This document shows positions 24,393 to 36,230 of a DNA stretch of 64,000 nucleotides, piece by piece. The stretch is taken from the NCBI RefSeq assembly GCF_958979055.1, contig NC_084889.1, forward strand, positions 4,666,761 through 4,730,760, written 5' to 3'. The notes under the pieces were generated by a model, which was given only the letters and a program-made list of their open reading frames with translations, made no database searches and had not been told where the DNA came from. The stretch's first letter is position 1. The number at the start of each line of letters is the position of its first letter. The stretch is from Alnus glutinosa. Lineage: Eukaryota; Streptophyta; Magnoliopsida; Fagales; Betulaceae. Position numbers and translations under genes: made by a program.

Positions 24393-25722
24393 GGAAAAAG
24401 TATTTATAATCCCTTCAAACTACCACTTAATTTCAATATACCTCACAAACTATCAATTGGTCAATATCTCTTCCTAAACGACCAACAAATGTCAATGTCT
24501 CTTTTAAGACCAACAAAAAGACAAAATTGACCTTAATTTTTTTTAAATAAGACAAAAATGTTCTCTTAAATTCAAAACATTAAAACTAAAAAATAAATTA
24601 CTTTAAAAAAATTAAATAAAAAACGAAAAAAAAAATTTAAAAAAAGAAAGAAAAAAGAACAATTTTTTTTTTTTTTTTTTTTTTAAAAAAGCAAACAAAA
24701 AATAACTGAAACTTATTTATTTATTTTTAAAAAAAGAAAACAAATGAAAAACAGAAAAAGAAAAACCAGTTTTTATTAAATTAAAAAACGAAAAAGAACA
24801 ATTTTTTTAAAAAGAAAAAAAAAATTGAAATTCATTTTTTTTAACAAAAAAAAATAATAATAAAAAATAAAAAACAGTTTTAAATTTTTTTATTATTTTT
24901 TGGAATAAATTTTTGTTATATTATATATATTTTTTTAATTTTATTTTATTGGGAAAAATACACATAATCCCCTCAAACTACTACTCAATTGTCAATGTAC
25001 CTCCCAAACTACTAATTGTGTCAATGTCCCTCCCTAAACTACCAATAAATGTCAATGTCCCCTTTAAGACCAATAAAAAAATAAAAATGATCTTAATTTT
25101 TTTTAAATAAGACAAAAATGTCCTCATAAATTCAAAAAAAAAATAATACTAAAACTAAAAAAGATTATTTTAAAAAAAATTAAAAAAAAAACGAAAAAAA
25201 AAATTAAAAAAAAAAAAGAAAGAAAGAAAAAAGAATTTTTTTTTTTAAAAAAAGCAAACAAAAAATAATTGAAATTTATTTATTTATTTTTTTAAAAAAT
25301 AAAACAAATGAAAAAAAGAAAAAGAAAAACCAGTTTTTATTAAATTAAAAAAAGAAAAAGAACAAATTTTTTTCAAAGAAAAAAAAAAAAGAGAAAAAAC
25401 AAAAAAAATAACTGAAATTTATTTATTTATTAAAAAAAAACAAATTAAAAAAAAACCAGTTTTTATTAAAATAAAAAAAAAACGAAAAAGAACAATTTTT
25501 AAAAAAAAAAAGAAAAAAAAACTGAAAATTATTTTTTTAAAAAAATAAAAACAGTTTTAAATTTTTTTATTATTTTTTGGAATAAATTTTTATTATTTTA
25601 TATTTTTTTAATAATTTTTTTAGTTTTATTTTATTTTAATAATTTTATGAAGGACACTTTTGTTATTAGGAGGTACATTGGCAATAAGGTAATAATTTGA
25701 AGAGGTTATATGTACTTTTTCC
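24393..25722. mobile_element. Tandem pair of GGAAAAA-ended MITEs
   Basis: Position 24,393 starts GGAAAAAGTATTTATAAT and 24,951 starts a second copy (GGGAAAAATACACATAATCC). The right end at 25,722 is the inverse (GGAAAAAGTACATATAACC). The two halves match through ACCAAC/TAAATGTCAATGTC and the following A-rich, low-complexity sequence. The first copy lacks its right end, so the second inserted next to or into it, or the left half was duplicated. The extreme A/T runs are internal to these elements. Confidence 0.7.
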
Positions 25723-26107
25723 TTATTTATTTATTCAACCGAGTTACGAAATTAGTTGTTCAATCACCATCGCAGCTGGGCAACTTTGGCTTAGTCTTCA
25801 AGATTCGTTATATTTTATTTTCAAACAATTAATATATTTGCTCTCAATGATAGTGAACTACTAAGTTGAGGATTTTTAATGTAAGCCGTCCATATTATGC
25901 AGTCCAAGCAGACGTACAGATTAAGGCAAAGACTCTAGGCAGCCAATTATATTTTAGATGCAATATAAGTAAGACTTTCAAAAAAAAAAAATGTCATACC
26001 CGGCCCGGTGCATCCATTGGGTCTTCCGCCCATATGCCTATAAGAATCTCATATCTATTATGCCAGTTCTACAAACTTAAATCCTCTTCTCAGAATTAGT
26101 GGGGGCT

Positions 26108-29100
26108 ATGGGTTTCCATCGGATGCTCATGAAACTCATTTGGGTTGGTGTGTTATTATCAGGATTAATGGCAGCCGCTGGAGTAGCAGCTCATCAATTA
26201 GCCCGTCCTAACTGCTCCGACCGATGTGGAGGCGTAGAAATTCCATTTCCATTTGGCACAACTGATGGTTGTTACCTAAATAAATATTTTGCCCTTACTT
26301 GTAACCAGTCGACCGGCGAGGTCATATACGGCCGAAACGTCATCGTTACCAACATTTCTATCCAAGGTCAGCTAGAGATCTTGATGTATGTAGCCCATCA
26401 GTGTTTCAATGAGTTGGGTATGCTTCCACATGATAACAAACATTTTCTGAGAGTCACCGCTTTCACAATTTCCAGCACCAAAAACGTGTTCGTGGCTGTT
26501 GGCTGTGACACTTATGCATACCTTAACGGTTTCCGGAACAATGACCCCTTCTCCATGGGCTGCATGTCCATATGTAAAAACATTAGCAACGTGGCCAATC
26601 ATTCTTGCTCTGGGATTGGGTGTTGCCAGGTAGATATTCCACCGGGATTGAAAAATTTTACTTTGGAAGCATATAGCTTTAAAAATCACACAGGAATATC
26701 GAGCTTCAATCCGTGCAGCTATGCCTTTGTTGTCAAACAAGACCACTTCAATTTCTCCTCCGATTATCTTTACACTCTAAAAGACAACAAAACACTTCCG
26801 ATGGTTCTTGATTGGGCGATCGGTAATGAAACATGTGAATTTGCTCGGATCAAGTCCGATTACGTATGTGGAGGGAACAGCACATGTTATGATCCCGGCA
26901 ACGGGTATGGGTACCGTTGCAAGTGCAATGACGGTTACGATGGAAACCCATACCTCCCTCTTGGTTGCCAAGGTACGTATTACACATCTAATGTACAATA
27001 ATAAATATAATTAAATATAGAAGCTTTTAATTATACTGCTTTCTTTAAGTTTCTTAAATTACTATATATGTTTCAGATATTAATGAGTGCGATTCAATCA
27101 ACGCCTGCACTGCTAATGCAACGTGCACCAACTTTCTTGGGAATTTCAGTTGTTCTTGTAACGATGGGTACGAAGGCGATGGGAGAAACGTAACAGTTTG
27201 CAGACCAGTCAACCAATCAAGGGACTCGAATTATGTTATAAAAACTACATTGGGTAAGTACATTTATATATGGATTAATTCTACTATTATTTTTAAAATT
27301 AATTAAGCAGTTTCTTTACTTGGTAATTTAATAATTCAAGCACATCAGGGGATTTATATCTCCGACATGATCATCATCACCCATCATGTGATCATGTGTA
27401 TATATATGTTCACCATTTTGTATGCTTAGTACTTGCTTATGTATATAATTAATTTCCAATTAATTGGTTGTGAAATATGTGCTTCGTACTCATTAACGTA
27501 TATAGTCGGTTTGTATAATTAATTAATGTTAACAGGATTTCTGAATAATTCATTTGTTTTGAACTTTCTCCATTGGAGTGTTTGTGTGTATTAACACTTG
27601 CATACATTGCTTTACGTATTAACTTATGGCATGCTCTTATATATCATATTCAAATAATATACCATCGACTCAGCAAACAAAAACCTATTACAAAGATTTT
27701 TTCTGAGCAGTCAAAAAGTAGGTCAATTCTATTTATCATGCAGATTGCAGATTATAAATGATAGAGCATCGTTTCTACAATTGTTCATCAAAATTTGTCC
27801 GATACATATGGCCCACTTTGACTATTATTTGAATAAACAATAAAGCTATATATGTTTTAACTCCGATCCTCTGTCCTTTTTTCTTTCTTTTTTTCTTTTT
27901 TTTTTTTTAATCTAAAACAGAATTATAACATAAACAAACAATTTTAAACATAAAAAACCCATAAATTATGGCATGCTCTTATACAGGGGTGAAGCCGGCC
28001 TCCCCAACTTGGGAGGTCAAATTGAAAAAAAAATAAAAAAAATTAAAGAGGGCTAAAATTAGAAAAACTAAAAAAATTAGAAGTAAAATTTAAATTTTTA
28101 TTATTTTAGAATTTTTATTTATATTATTTTTGGGGAGAACCTTAAGTGAGGGGTATACGTAAACTTCATATATATATATATATTATTCTGATCTTTATTA
28201 TCTTTGGCTCCTTTCTCTTTTTCTTTTTTTTTTTCCCTACTATTTAGTATAAGGGCATAGCAAATGAGGCATGTACAAAAGTAAACCAATTCCTTAAACT
28301 GCTACGAAAACACGATCGAATTTCAAAGTAACGCGATCTAATTAATTAAAAAATTTATTCCAATTGAGCATTTCTATATAGCTTATTTTTTTCACTTCTA
28401 CGAAGATTCCTCAAAACTTGGTTCACCACAATGTGCGGATTTGTCTTGCATGCATGCTGTAGTACCGTTTTCTAATTAAAAAAATTTGCTTTAAAAACTT
28501 AATAATAAAAAATTTATTAAAACTTAAAAATTATATAAAAAATAATAATAATTAAAAAACTAAAAAAATTAAAAACTAAAAAAATAAAAAAGAAAGGGGG
28601 TGGCTAGTTGGTCAAGGGGATAGTCAGCCACCCCATTTGTCCCCTTGGCCGATCTGGGGTGAACGAACCACCCCAATGGCCAATTTGGGGTGGCCAAAAT
28701 CACCCCCAAAGGCCTTGGGGGTGGCTGGGCCACCTCCATATCGGCCGTAAGGGGTGGTCAAAACCACCCCCAGACCCTTAGGGTGGTCTAACCACCCCCA
28801 AAACCCAAACTTTTTTTTTTTTATATATTTATTTTTGGCCTTTTGGGGATGGCCGGACCACCCCCAAAGAACATTAGGGTGGTTCGTCCACCCCAGATCA
28901 ACCAGTCAGCCCCTTGGCCAAAAATGGGGTGGTCGGCCACCCTCCTTGTCCAAACGGCCACCTTTTTTTTTTTTTTTTAGTTTTTTTTTTTTATAATTTT
29001 TAAGTTTTAATAAATTTTTTATTATTAAGTTTTTAAAGCAAAATTTTTTAAGTGGAAAACGGTACCATTTAGTGAAAAACGATACCGTTTTCCACTACAG

Positions 29101-30572
29101 CATGCATGCAGTTGTTTTCACTACCACATGCAAGCCAGATCACATCACAACTACTTTGGTACACTTATATTTTATAAACTATGTATGTTTTACTTTGATA
29201 TATAAAATTGGAAATGAACCACATTATTAATTTGCTCATGGTATTCTACTAGAAGTATGCTTACGAGGCTTCACTAGATGCGCTTTAGAACAAATTTTGA
29301 TTGAATCATTATCATATAATACATATTTCGTTTTCATTGATCATAATACATGTTTGAACATATGAAGGTATCAGCATAGGCCTCTTAGCACTGGTCGTGG
29401 GAGGTTCATGTATATCTTGGGCACTGAAAAGAAGAAAGCTTCTCAAGCTCAAAGAGAGATTTTTCAAACAAAATGGTGGATTAATGTTACAACAAAAACT
29501 CTTGAATCATAGAGGGTCTAGGGAGACGGATAAAATCTTTAACGTAGAAGAGCTTGAAAAGGCCACCAACAACTACGACAAGAGTAGAGTCCTTGGTCAA
29601 GGAGGCTATGGAACTGTTTACAAAGGAGTGTTGCCAAATAACAAAGTGGTTGCCATTAAGAAGTCCAAAATCAGTGATCAGAGACAGATTGAGCAATTCA
29701 TAAACGAGGTGATTGTACTTACCCAAATTAACCATAGGAATGTGGTTAAGCTATTAGGTTGTTGTTTAGAAACTGAAGTTCCCTTACTAGTTTATGAATT
29801 CATCACAAACGGGACTCTTTCTGACCACATCCATAATAAAAGCCTAGCATCCTCACTCTCATGGGAAAAGCGTCTGAAGATAGCAGCAGAAACTGCAGGA
29901 GCACTTGCATACTTACATTTTTCAACTTCTATGCCAATTATACACAGGGATGTGAAAACTTCAAATATACTTTTAGATGATAACTACATGGCAAAAGTGT
30001 CTGACTTTGGAGCTTCGAGGCTGGTACCTCTTGATCAAACACAAGTAACCACTTTGGTGCAAGGAACTTTCGGGTACTTGGATCCCGAATACTTCTATAC
30101 GAACCAATTAACAGAAAAAAGTGATGTCTATAGTTTTGGCGTTGTTCTTGCAGAGCTATTAACAGGAAATGAGGCACTCTCTTTCAATAGGCCTGAAAGT
30201 GATAGGAGTCTCGCATTGTACTTTGTTTCTGCAATAAAAGAGGATCGCTTACTTCAAATTCTTGAGGATAACATTGTGAACGAGGGAAATATTCAAGAAC
30301 TAAAGGAAGTTGCGAAACTTGCAAAAAAGTGCTTAAGCATCAGAGGGGAAGATAGGCCAACTATGAAGGAAGTGGCAATGGAGTTGGAGGGATTGACAAT
30401 TATGGTGAAGCATCCATGGGAAAAGGCTAGTCTCCACTCGGAAGAGACTGAGTTCTTCCTCGACAGCCATACACGCTCTTTCGACATTGATGTTGGCATT
30501 GGTTGTTCTTCTACTACTAGGTATGATAGCATGACAAACCAGGTACTGAAACCATTGGATGATGGTAGATAA
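26108..30572 (+). CDS. WAKL: Wall-associated receptor-like kinase (WAK-like)
   Basis: Complete gene with exons 26,108-26,972, 27,077-27,253 and 29,368-30,572 joining in frame to a 748-residue protein. An N-terminal signal peptide is followed by a galacturonan-binding GUB_WAK region ([15 protein letters not shown]), a cysteine-rich stretch, an EGF module ending exon 1, and a calcium-type EGF in exon 2 (DINECDS...CTN...[11 protein letters not shown]). A transmembrane helix (about 350-366) precedes a kinase domain (about 416-690). The kinase has the glycine loop [17 protein letters not shown] lysine, [18 protein letters not shown] and [10 protein letters not shown], so all catalytic residues are present and it is an RD kinase. 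WAKs sit in the plasma membrane, bind pectin and signal wall damage or growth. Intron 2 (2.1 kb) carries a foldback transposon. The third exon's acceptor was chosen at 29,367 because the later AG at 29,374 gives an immediate stop. ATG 26,108 is the first methionine in frame. Confidence 0.93.
28455..29102. mobile_element. Foldback hAT-like element in WAK-like intron 2
   Basis: The ends are TGCTGTAGT and its inverse ACTACAGCA. Both are flanked by TGCATGCA (28,447-28,454 and 29,103-29,110), an 8 bp direct duplication as made by hAT elements. The arms are long AT-rich inverted repeats (over 100 bp with some gaps, including TTTGCTTTAAAAACTTAATA). The roughly 370 bp core is GC-rich with repeated CCACCCC or GGGGTGG motifs. 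It has no coding capacity. The TGCATGCA duplication is itself palindromic, so the exact boundary can shift slightly. Confidence 0.75.
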
Positions 30573-32722
30573 TTTATAAGTCCATGGTGATGTGGAAGAC
30601 AAGAGTTCATTGGGTCCTATAATTTCATTTTGGTTTTATTAGTTTTAATTTGTGTTTATTTTAATTTTCAAGAGTCAAAGGTATTTTGTGATTCAATAAA
30701 TGGAAACAAATGTCGACGTTTCCTAGAGTGTTGCCTTAAGGTTTAGTTGCGAGTCTATTTAAGCATATGCACTTTAATTTGTGCTCCAATGGAGACAAAC
30801 TTTGATGGAATAAATTATAAGAAAGTGATTTTCACTCTCTTTTTCTTTCTATTCTTCCCTCTTCTCTCTCTTTCTCTCCCCAACTTCTTCTCTCTTCTCT
30901 CTCTTTCCCGTCTCTATCCCCTCTTTCTAGCTTCTGCTCTATCTTTTTTATCTTTCCTCTTTTAACTTCTTTCTCCTTTTTTGCCCTAATTTCACAGTGC
31001 GTAGTCGTGATCAATGTTTGTCCCGCATATATCACATGGTTATATATCTGCATCAGTTGATGAAATCAATTATTGATATATCTCTTGTTTAGCTATAGGC
31101 AATTAGACCAGGTGATGAAAAATTAAGGGAGGTGCAATTGAACTTCTGTATGCCTATTATTTTTGAAACCAGAAACAATTTATGGGAAAAGGAACATGCA
31201 TCGATGGAGCCTGCAGACAATGTATAGGTAGCATTTAATATCTAGTACTTAATGCTACTTTCTGAGACTGAGGTTTAATGTCCAAGGCCCTGAAGAAGTG
31301 AATAATCATGCTGGGAATTTGTATGGTTTGAAGAGATTTAATCATAAACTCACTTTTTGTAAATCATCTCTCAAATGAAGCTATAATGTGGAAGGACCCC
31401 AAATTTGAAAGAAGCATACATAAGTGAAAAATGACAAGATACACGATCAAATGTATCTTGAAAACAACAGTACTTCCTATATATGCTGCTCAAATTCAAA
31501 TAATATCATGGTTTTATAATCCATGTTACTTTTCAAGAAATAATAAGATCTTTGTCTTTGTATGTCTTGGTGTAGAAGCAAAGGCACCGAGCATATACCT
31601 CCAAGTTCCTTAATTATTGCATTGTTTGCTAAAATTCCCAGTTGCAGAACTTGGGAGTATAATATTTATTGACATATCCCCTATTTTCAGCTTGTAACTA
31701 CACAATATTTGCATTTTTTAAAAACAAATGGAAAAATGGTTACAAGAAAACAAAAATCCAGGAGGGGGGGGGGGGGGGGGGGGGCAACAATAAGCTTTCA
31801 GCTTGTAACTACACAATATTTGCATTTTTTAAAAACAAATGGGAAAATGCTTACAAGAAAACAAAAATCCAGGAGGGGGGGGGGGGCAACAACAAACTCA
31901 AACGGAAATGATGTGCTGAAAATAAGAACAACAAATAGGAAATGAGTCAAAAAAAAAAATGGCATGGTCCTATACATCTTAAGCTAAAAGCCAAGAAATG
32001 AGCCGCACAAGGAAATGAAGCAGGCCAAGAGTTTAGCCTACTTGATAGTAGCTATAATAACAACCGAAAGGGTTCCGTTGAAGGGGGGGCATTGGTGACT
32101 TCCGATCATGAGCTGTCGAAGAGGACCAACGATCTACAGTTGAAAAAGTTTCCACAACAAGATAAATCCAATAAACCCAATGAGGAATAGGGTGACTATA
32201 ACCTACAAAATATAACAACAACAATAGAAAATCAAAACTATTAACAAAAATAATACAAAAAACCATAAAATAGCAGCTTTGGCAGAGGGGTGGTGCAGTG
32301 GGGTGGTGCTTGAGGCCCACACGTGGGTGCAGAGGGATGTGTGAAGCAGCGATGAGGCCATTGATGTCGCGGTGGTAGCGCGTCGGAGGAGAAGGCTGAT
32401 GGTGGAAGACAGATTTAGGTTGAGAGCGGAGACCGAAGATAAAGGAGGCAAGCTGAGCTTGAGGCGGTGGAAGAGAAGTTACTACTGATTTGGTAGGGAA
32501 ACCAACATAAACACTAAGAGGGAAAAAAATGGAAAAGAAAGAGTGGAGGGGAAAAGATCATCCCTCCTCTCTCAAAGCACTCGCATGAGGCAATGAAGAA
32601 CCTCTAAGAGAGAGGTTAGAGCTTCTCTCACTAGAAAGAGAGAGGAAATTAGTTGTGTTTAGCCAATATGTAGAATTTACCACTAACTACTAAGTAGCTC
32701 TACATAATAATAGCACATAGAT
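30573..32722. other. WAK-like 3' flank and intergenic DNA
   Basis: The first few hundred bases are a plausible 3' UTR. A CT-rich tract follows at 30,838-30,962. A 111 bp tandem duplication with poly(G) runs is at 31,686-31,893. The rest shows no supported gene; the short frames at 32,033-32,451 lack any recognisable domain. Confidence 0.5.
31686..31893. repeat. 111 bp tandem duplication containing poly(G) runs
   Basis: The unit TTCAGCTTGTAACTACACAA onwards occurs at 31,686 and 31,797. Each ends AAAATCCAGGA plus a G run (G21 at 31,764-31,784; G12 at 31,875-31,886). The copies differ by few bases outside the G runs, so the duplication is recent. Confidence 0.9.
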
Positions 32723-33230
32723 TATCAGAAATGAGAAAAAAGAGTATCTGGGATTGAAACTTTGTTCAATTGTATTAAATCGGTGTAAAACTTTACAAAG
32801 AGTTATTTATACATACACGTTCTGTACTAAAGAAACAAAACTTCAAAAAAAGTAACTAAAGACTAGAGTTCAAGACTTCTAGGGTGTGCTACCTGTGATG
32901 TTGCGAGTTCGAGACCCACCAAGTGCAAACTGCCTCTTGGGGCTAGCCACCTTAGATAAAAAGCCTGTGACTCAATGCCCTGTACTTTGAGTAACCGGGG
33001 TACTAGGCCGGGGATTAGTCTAGGGATGTTCATGGACCTCTGCACACGGAACAGTCTACTACTGTGTGTGGGACAGCTGGACCTGTGGTATCGTCCACAA
33101 ATGAGCCCTTTGGGATACCCTGATAAAAAAAAATAAAAAATAAGTTAACATCTAACTAACTATGTTAACTAAATACAAACAGCTGGCATAACAGAAAAAC
33201 AACAGCTCATTTAACACGTGAAAGTCAATA
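32723..33230 (-). repeat. 3' LTR of the Copia element (with insertion)
   Basis: Matches the other LTR at 37,754-37,998 on both sides of a 267 bp insertion at 32,874-33,140. On the plus strand it begins TATCAGAAATGAG and ends GAAAGTCAATA. Confidence 0.92.
32874..33140 (+). mobile_element. SINE-like insertion inside the 3' LTR
   Basis: This segment is absent from the partner LTR. It contains GCGAGTTCGAGACCC (about 32,902-32,916), which fits the RNA polymerase III box B of tRNA-derived SINEs. It ends in an A-rich tail (about 33,124-33,140). No box A is clear, so the copy may be truncated at its 5' end. No target duplication is evident; one C of the LTR is missing at the junction. Confidence 0.7.
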
Positions 33231-33238
33231 CCCCCCTT
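33231..33238 (-). other. Copia polypurine tract
   Basis: CCCCCCTT on the plus strand, reading AAGGGGGG on the element strand, directly inside the 3' LTR. This is the expected second-strand primer site. Confidence 0.8.
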
Positions 33239-33384
33239 CAAGATAAACAATGTATGTTAAGGATGTTCATCTTGGCTAAGAGTATATGAAAAACATCATA
33301 ACCAAGAGCTTTAGTGAATAAATCTGCCAGCTGATTTGAAGAAGAGACATGAAGAGTCCGGACTAAACCAAGTTGAATTTTCAC

Positions 33385-33801
33385 TCATACAACATGGCAG
33401 TCAATCTCAATGTGTTTAGTTCTCTCGTGATAAACTGGATTGGCAGCTATGTGCAAGGTTGTTTTACTGTCACAAAACAAGAGAGCAACTTGAGGATGAG
33501 GGATCTGAAAATCTTGAAGAAGATGAAACAACCAAGTCAATTCACAACAAGTGGCAGCCATGGAACGATATTCTGCCTTGGCAGAAGATTGGGAAACCGT
33601 AGTCTGCTTCTTAGACTTCCAAGAAATCAAAGAATCACCCATAAAGATGTAAAAACCAAAAATAGATTGGCGGGTGTTAGGGCAACCAGGCCAATCTAAA
33701 TCACAAAAAGCCTTCAAATGGCAAGTAGAAGAAGTTGGAAAGAAGAGACTTTGGCTAGGAGCTGCTTTAAGGTAACGAAGAATACGAATAGCAGCATCCA
33801 T
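33385..33801 (-). pseudogene. Copia RNase H fragment
   Basis: This frame encodes the Copia C-terminus with MDAAIRILRYLK, W-K-S-K-K-Q-T-T-V-S-Q-S-S-A-K-A-E-Y-R and a late CDSKTTLHIA with H-T-K-H-I-E-I-D, all typical of Copia RNase H. Stops at its upstream edge separate it from the reverse transcriptase. Confidence 0.9.
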
Positions 33802-33819
33802 ATGTGACTTCTAAAGAGC

Positions 33820-34790
33820 CTACATGAACTGACTGAGGGTATGAACTGAGTATGTTAAATCAGGCCGAGTGACAGTGAGGTACAGCAACCGACCAATGAG
33901 TCTTCGGTATGATTTGGGATCATCAAGCAAATCTCCTTCTAATGCAGAAAATTTGGCATTGGAATCCATAGGAAACTTAGAAGGCTTGGTAGCCAACTGA
34001 CCAGCATCACTAAGAATGTCCAAGGCAAATTTTCGTTGAAATAAAGAAATCCCATCAGCAATTCTAGCAATTTATAATCCAAGAAAAAACTTCAAATGAC
34101 CTAAATCCTTAAGCTTGAATTGAGAATTCAAAAAAGTAGTTAATTTAGTGATAGCATGAGAATCATTACTTGCTAGTACTATGTCATCCACATAGACTAA
34201 AAGTGCTATAAAAGAAGATCCTTTGGACTTGATAAACAAAGAATAATTCGATTTGGAATGAGTAAAACCGTGAAGAAGCAAGGTTGAAGAAAACTTAGAA
34301 AACCATTGTCTTGAAGCTTGCTTCAAACCATGCAAGGATTTGTTCAACCGACAAACCTGATTGTCCCCTTTGGTGATAAAATCGAGAGGAGGCTTCATAT
34401 ATACTTCTTCATCAAGATCATCATGAAGAAACACATTGTTGACATCGAGTTGATGAAGATGCCAATTCTTAATGGCAGCTAAGGCAAAGAGACACCGGAC
34501 TGTAGTGAGCTTAGCTACAGAGGAGAAAGTCTCAAAATAATTGAGGCCTTCACATTGAGTGAAGCCTTTGGCAACAAGGCGAGCTTTGTAGCGTTCAATA
34601 GAACCATCCGACTTGTGTTTGATCTTATAGACCCATTTGTAGCCTATAGGAGTCTTATGAGGGGGCAAAGACAAAAGATTCCAAGTATTATTGTCCTCAA
34701 CTACCTTGATATCAGCTTGCATAGCCTCACGCCAGCAAGGATGTTGAACAGCTTGATGATAATATTGTGGCTCAATTGAAGTAAAAATAG
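33820..34790 (-). pseudogene. Copia reverse transcriptase fragment
   Basis: Contains W-R-E-A-M near its start, [44 protein letters not shown] and the catalytic [13 protein letters not shown] at 34,072-34,074 interrupts it before [14 protein letters not shown]. The catalytic motif is intact but the frame is broken, and the upstream junction with integrase passes through a poly(A)-rich expansion (34,789-34,825). Confidence 0.9.
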
Positions 34791-34825
34791 AAAAAAAAAA
34801 AAAAAAGAAAAAAAAAGAAAAGAAA

Positions 34826-36160
34826 GTATTTATATGAAGGTGACAATTTATCATAAGAAAGAACAGTAGAAAGATCATAACGAATACTTGAAACAGTAGA
34901 ATAAGGACTTGAAGAAGATAGAGAAGAAGTAGCCATTTGATAATGAAAATTTTGCAAGTAACTAGGTTTACATTTAACACGTGAAGACTTTTGAATAGGG
35001 TGAACATCATGAGAAATAGAAACAGGAACAGGCTGAACAATAGGAGGAGAAAGAGAAGGAAATGCAGAATCATGAGGAACATGATCAAAACTAGAAGATC
35101 TGGGATGTATAAGGTTAATGTCATCATAATCAGAAATGGAATGAGGCAAAACAAGATTATGATATTGTGGATGAGACGATTGAAAATGAGCATGATATGG
35201 AAACATAACTTCATGAAAAACAACATCACGAGAAACAAGTAAGGTATGATTAGAAAGATCAAACAATTTATTACCTTTCATGTTATAAGGATAACCAACA
35301 AAAACACAAGGTTTGGCACGCGGGTCAAACTTAGAACGACTTCTATGAAGGGTAGAAACAAAACAAAGACGGCCTATGACACGAAGATGAGAGAAACTAG
35401 GAGGAGTGAAAAAAAGGCATTCATAGGGAATTTTATTTGACAAATTGGGGGTAGGAATTCGATTAATAATATGAACAGCTGAAAGAACACACTCACCCCA
35501 AAAATACAAAGGAAGATTAGCTTGAAAACGCAAAGCCCGAGCAACATTTAATAAATGTTGATGTTTTCTTTCAACAATCGAATTTTGTTGAGGTGTCTCA
35601 ACAGAACTCAATTGATGAATGATGCCTTTAGATTGATAAAAGAGAGGCATTTGAAATTCAATTCCATTATCACTACGCAAGCATTTGACTTTAGAATTAA
35701 ATTGAGTTTCAACTAGTTGAATGAAAGCTGTAAGTAAGTTTCGGGTTTGAGACTTAGTAACCATCAAATGGATCCAAGTAAAACAAAAAAATCATCAACA
35801 ATGGTGAGAATATCGAACACCATTAAGAGGAGTAGAAAAGGGGCCCAAATATCACAATGGATCAAATCAAAGATTCTATTTGAACATGAAGTACTTTCAG
35901 GAAAAGGCTAGCGATGTTGCTTAGCCAAAGGGCATATAATACAACATTTATTTGAATCTACACATGTTGGAATCATATTGACTAAGAAGTTTGGCACGAG
36001 AATCAGACAAATGTCCTAATCTATAGTGCCATACATCCGAAGAAACAAACTTAACAGACAAACTATGAGCAGGAATTGAAGGAAGTAGAGATGGCAATAC
36101 TAGTTTGGTGATGAGATGGAATAAGCCGCCACATTCTCTACCCACTCCAATCATCTTTCA
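34826..36160 (-). pseudogene. Copia integrase fragment
   Basis: A GAG-pre-integrase segment (VWHYRLGHLS) at about 36,050 is followed, after a broken stretch, by the core with LRSDNGIEF and the E-bearing TPQQNSIVERKHQHLL. The tail has RVIGRLCFV and DPRAKPCVFVGY. Acidic catalytic positions two and three are visible, while the first lies in disrupted sequence near 35,770-35,940. Confidence 0.85.
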
Positions 36161-36230
36161 TGTCAACAGGTGTTGAATGAAACAGAAATCAGCAAGAAAA
36201 ATAAGACAATGAGAGAAAAATTTGGTTAGT

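Noticed and set aside
26372..26746. 124-codon minus-strand frame
   Set aside because: Antisense to exon 1 of the WAK-like kinase; no domain and no splice or start support.
29375..29400. Alternative acceptor at 29,374 for WAK-like exon 3
   Set aside because: It would place a TAG directly after the junction; the acceptor at 29,367 gives the expected transmembrane start.
34991..35440. Plus-strand arginine/asparagine-rich frames of 83 and 64 codons
   Set aside because: They are antisense shadows of the Copia integrase region.
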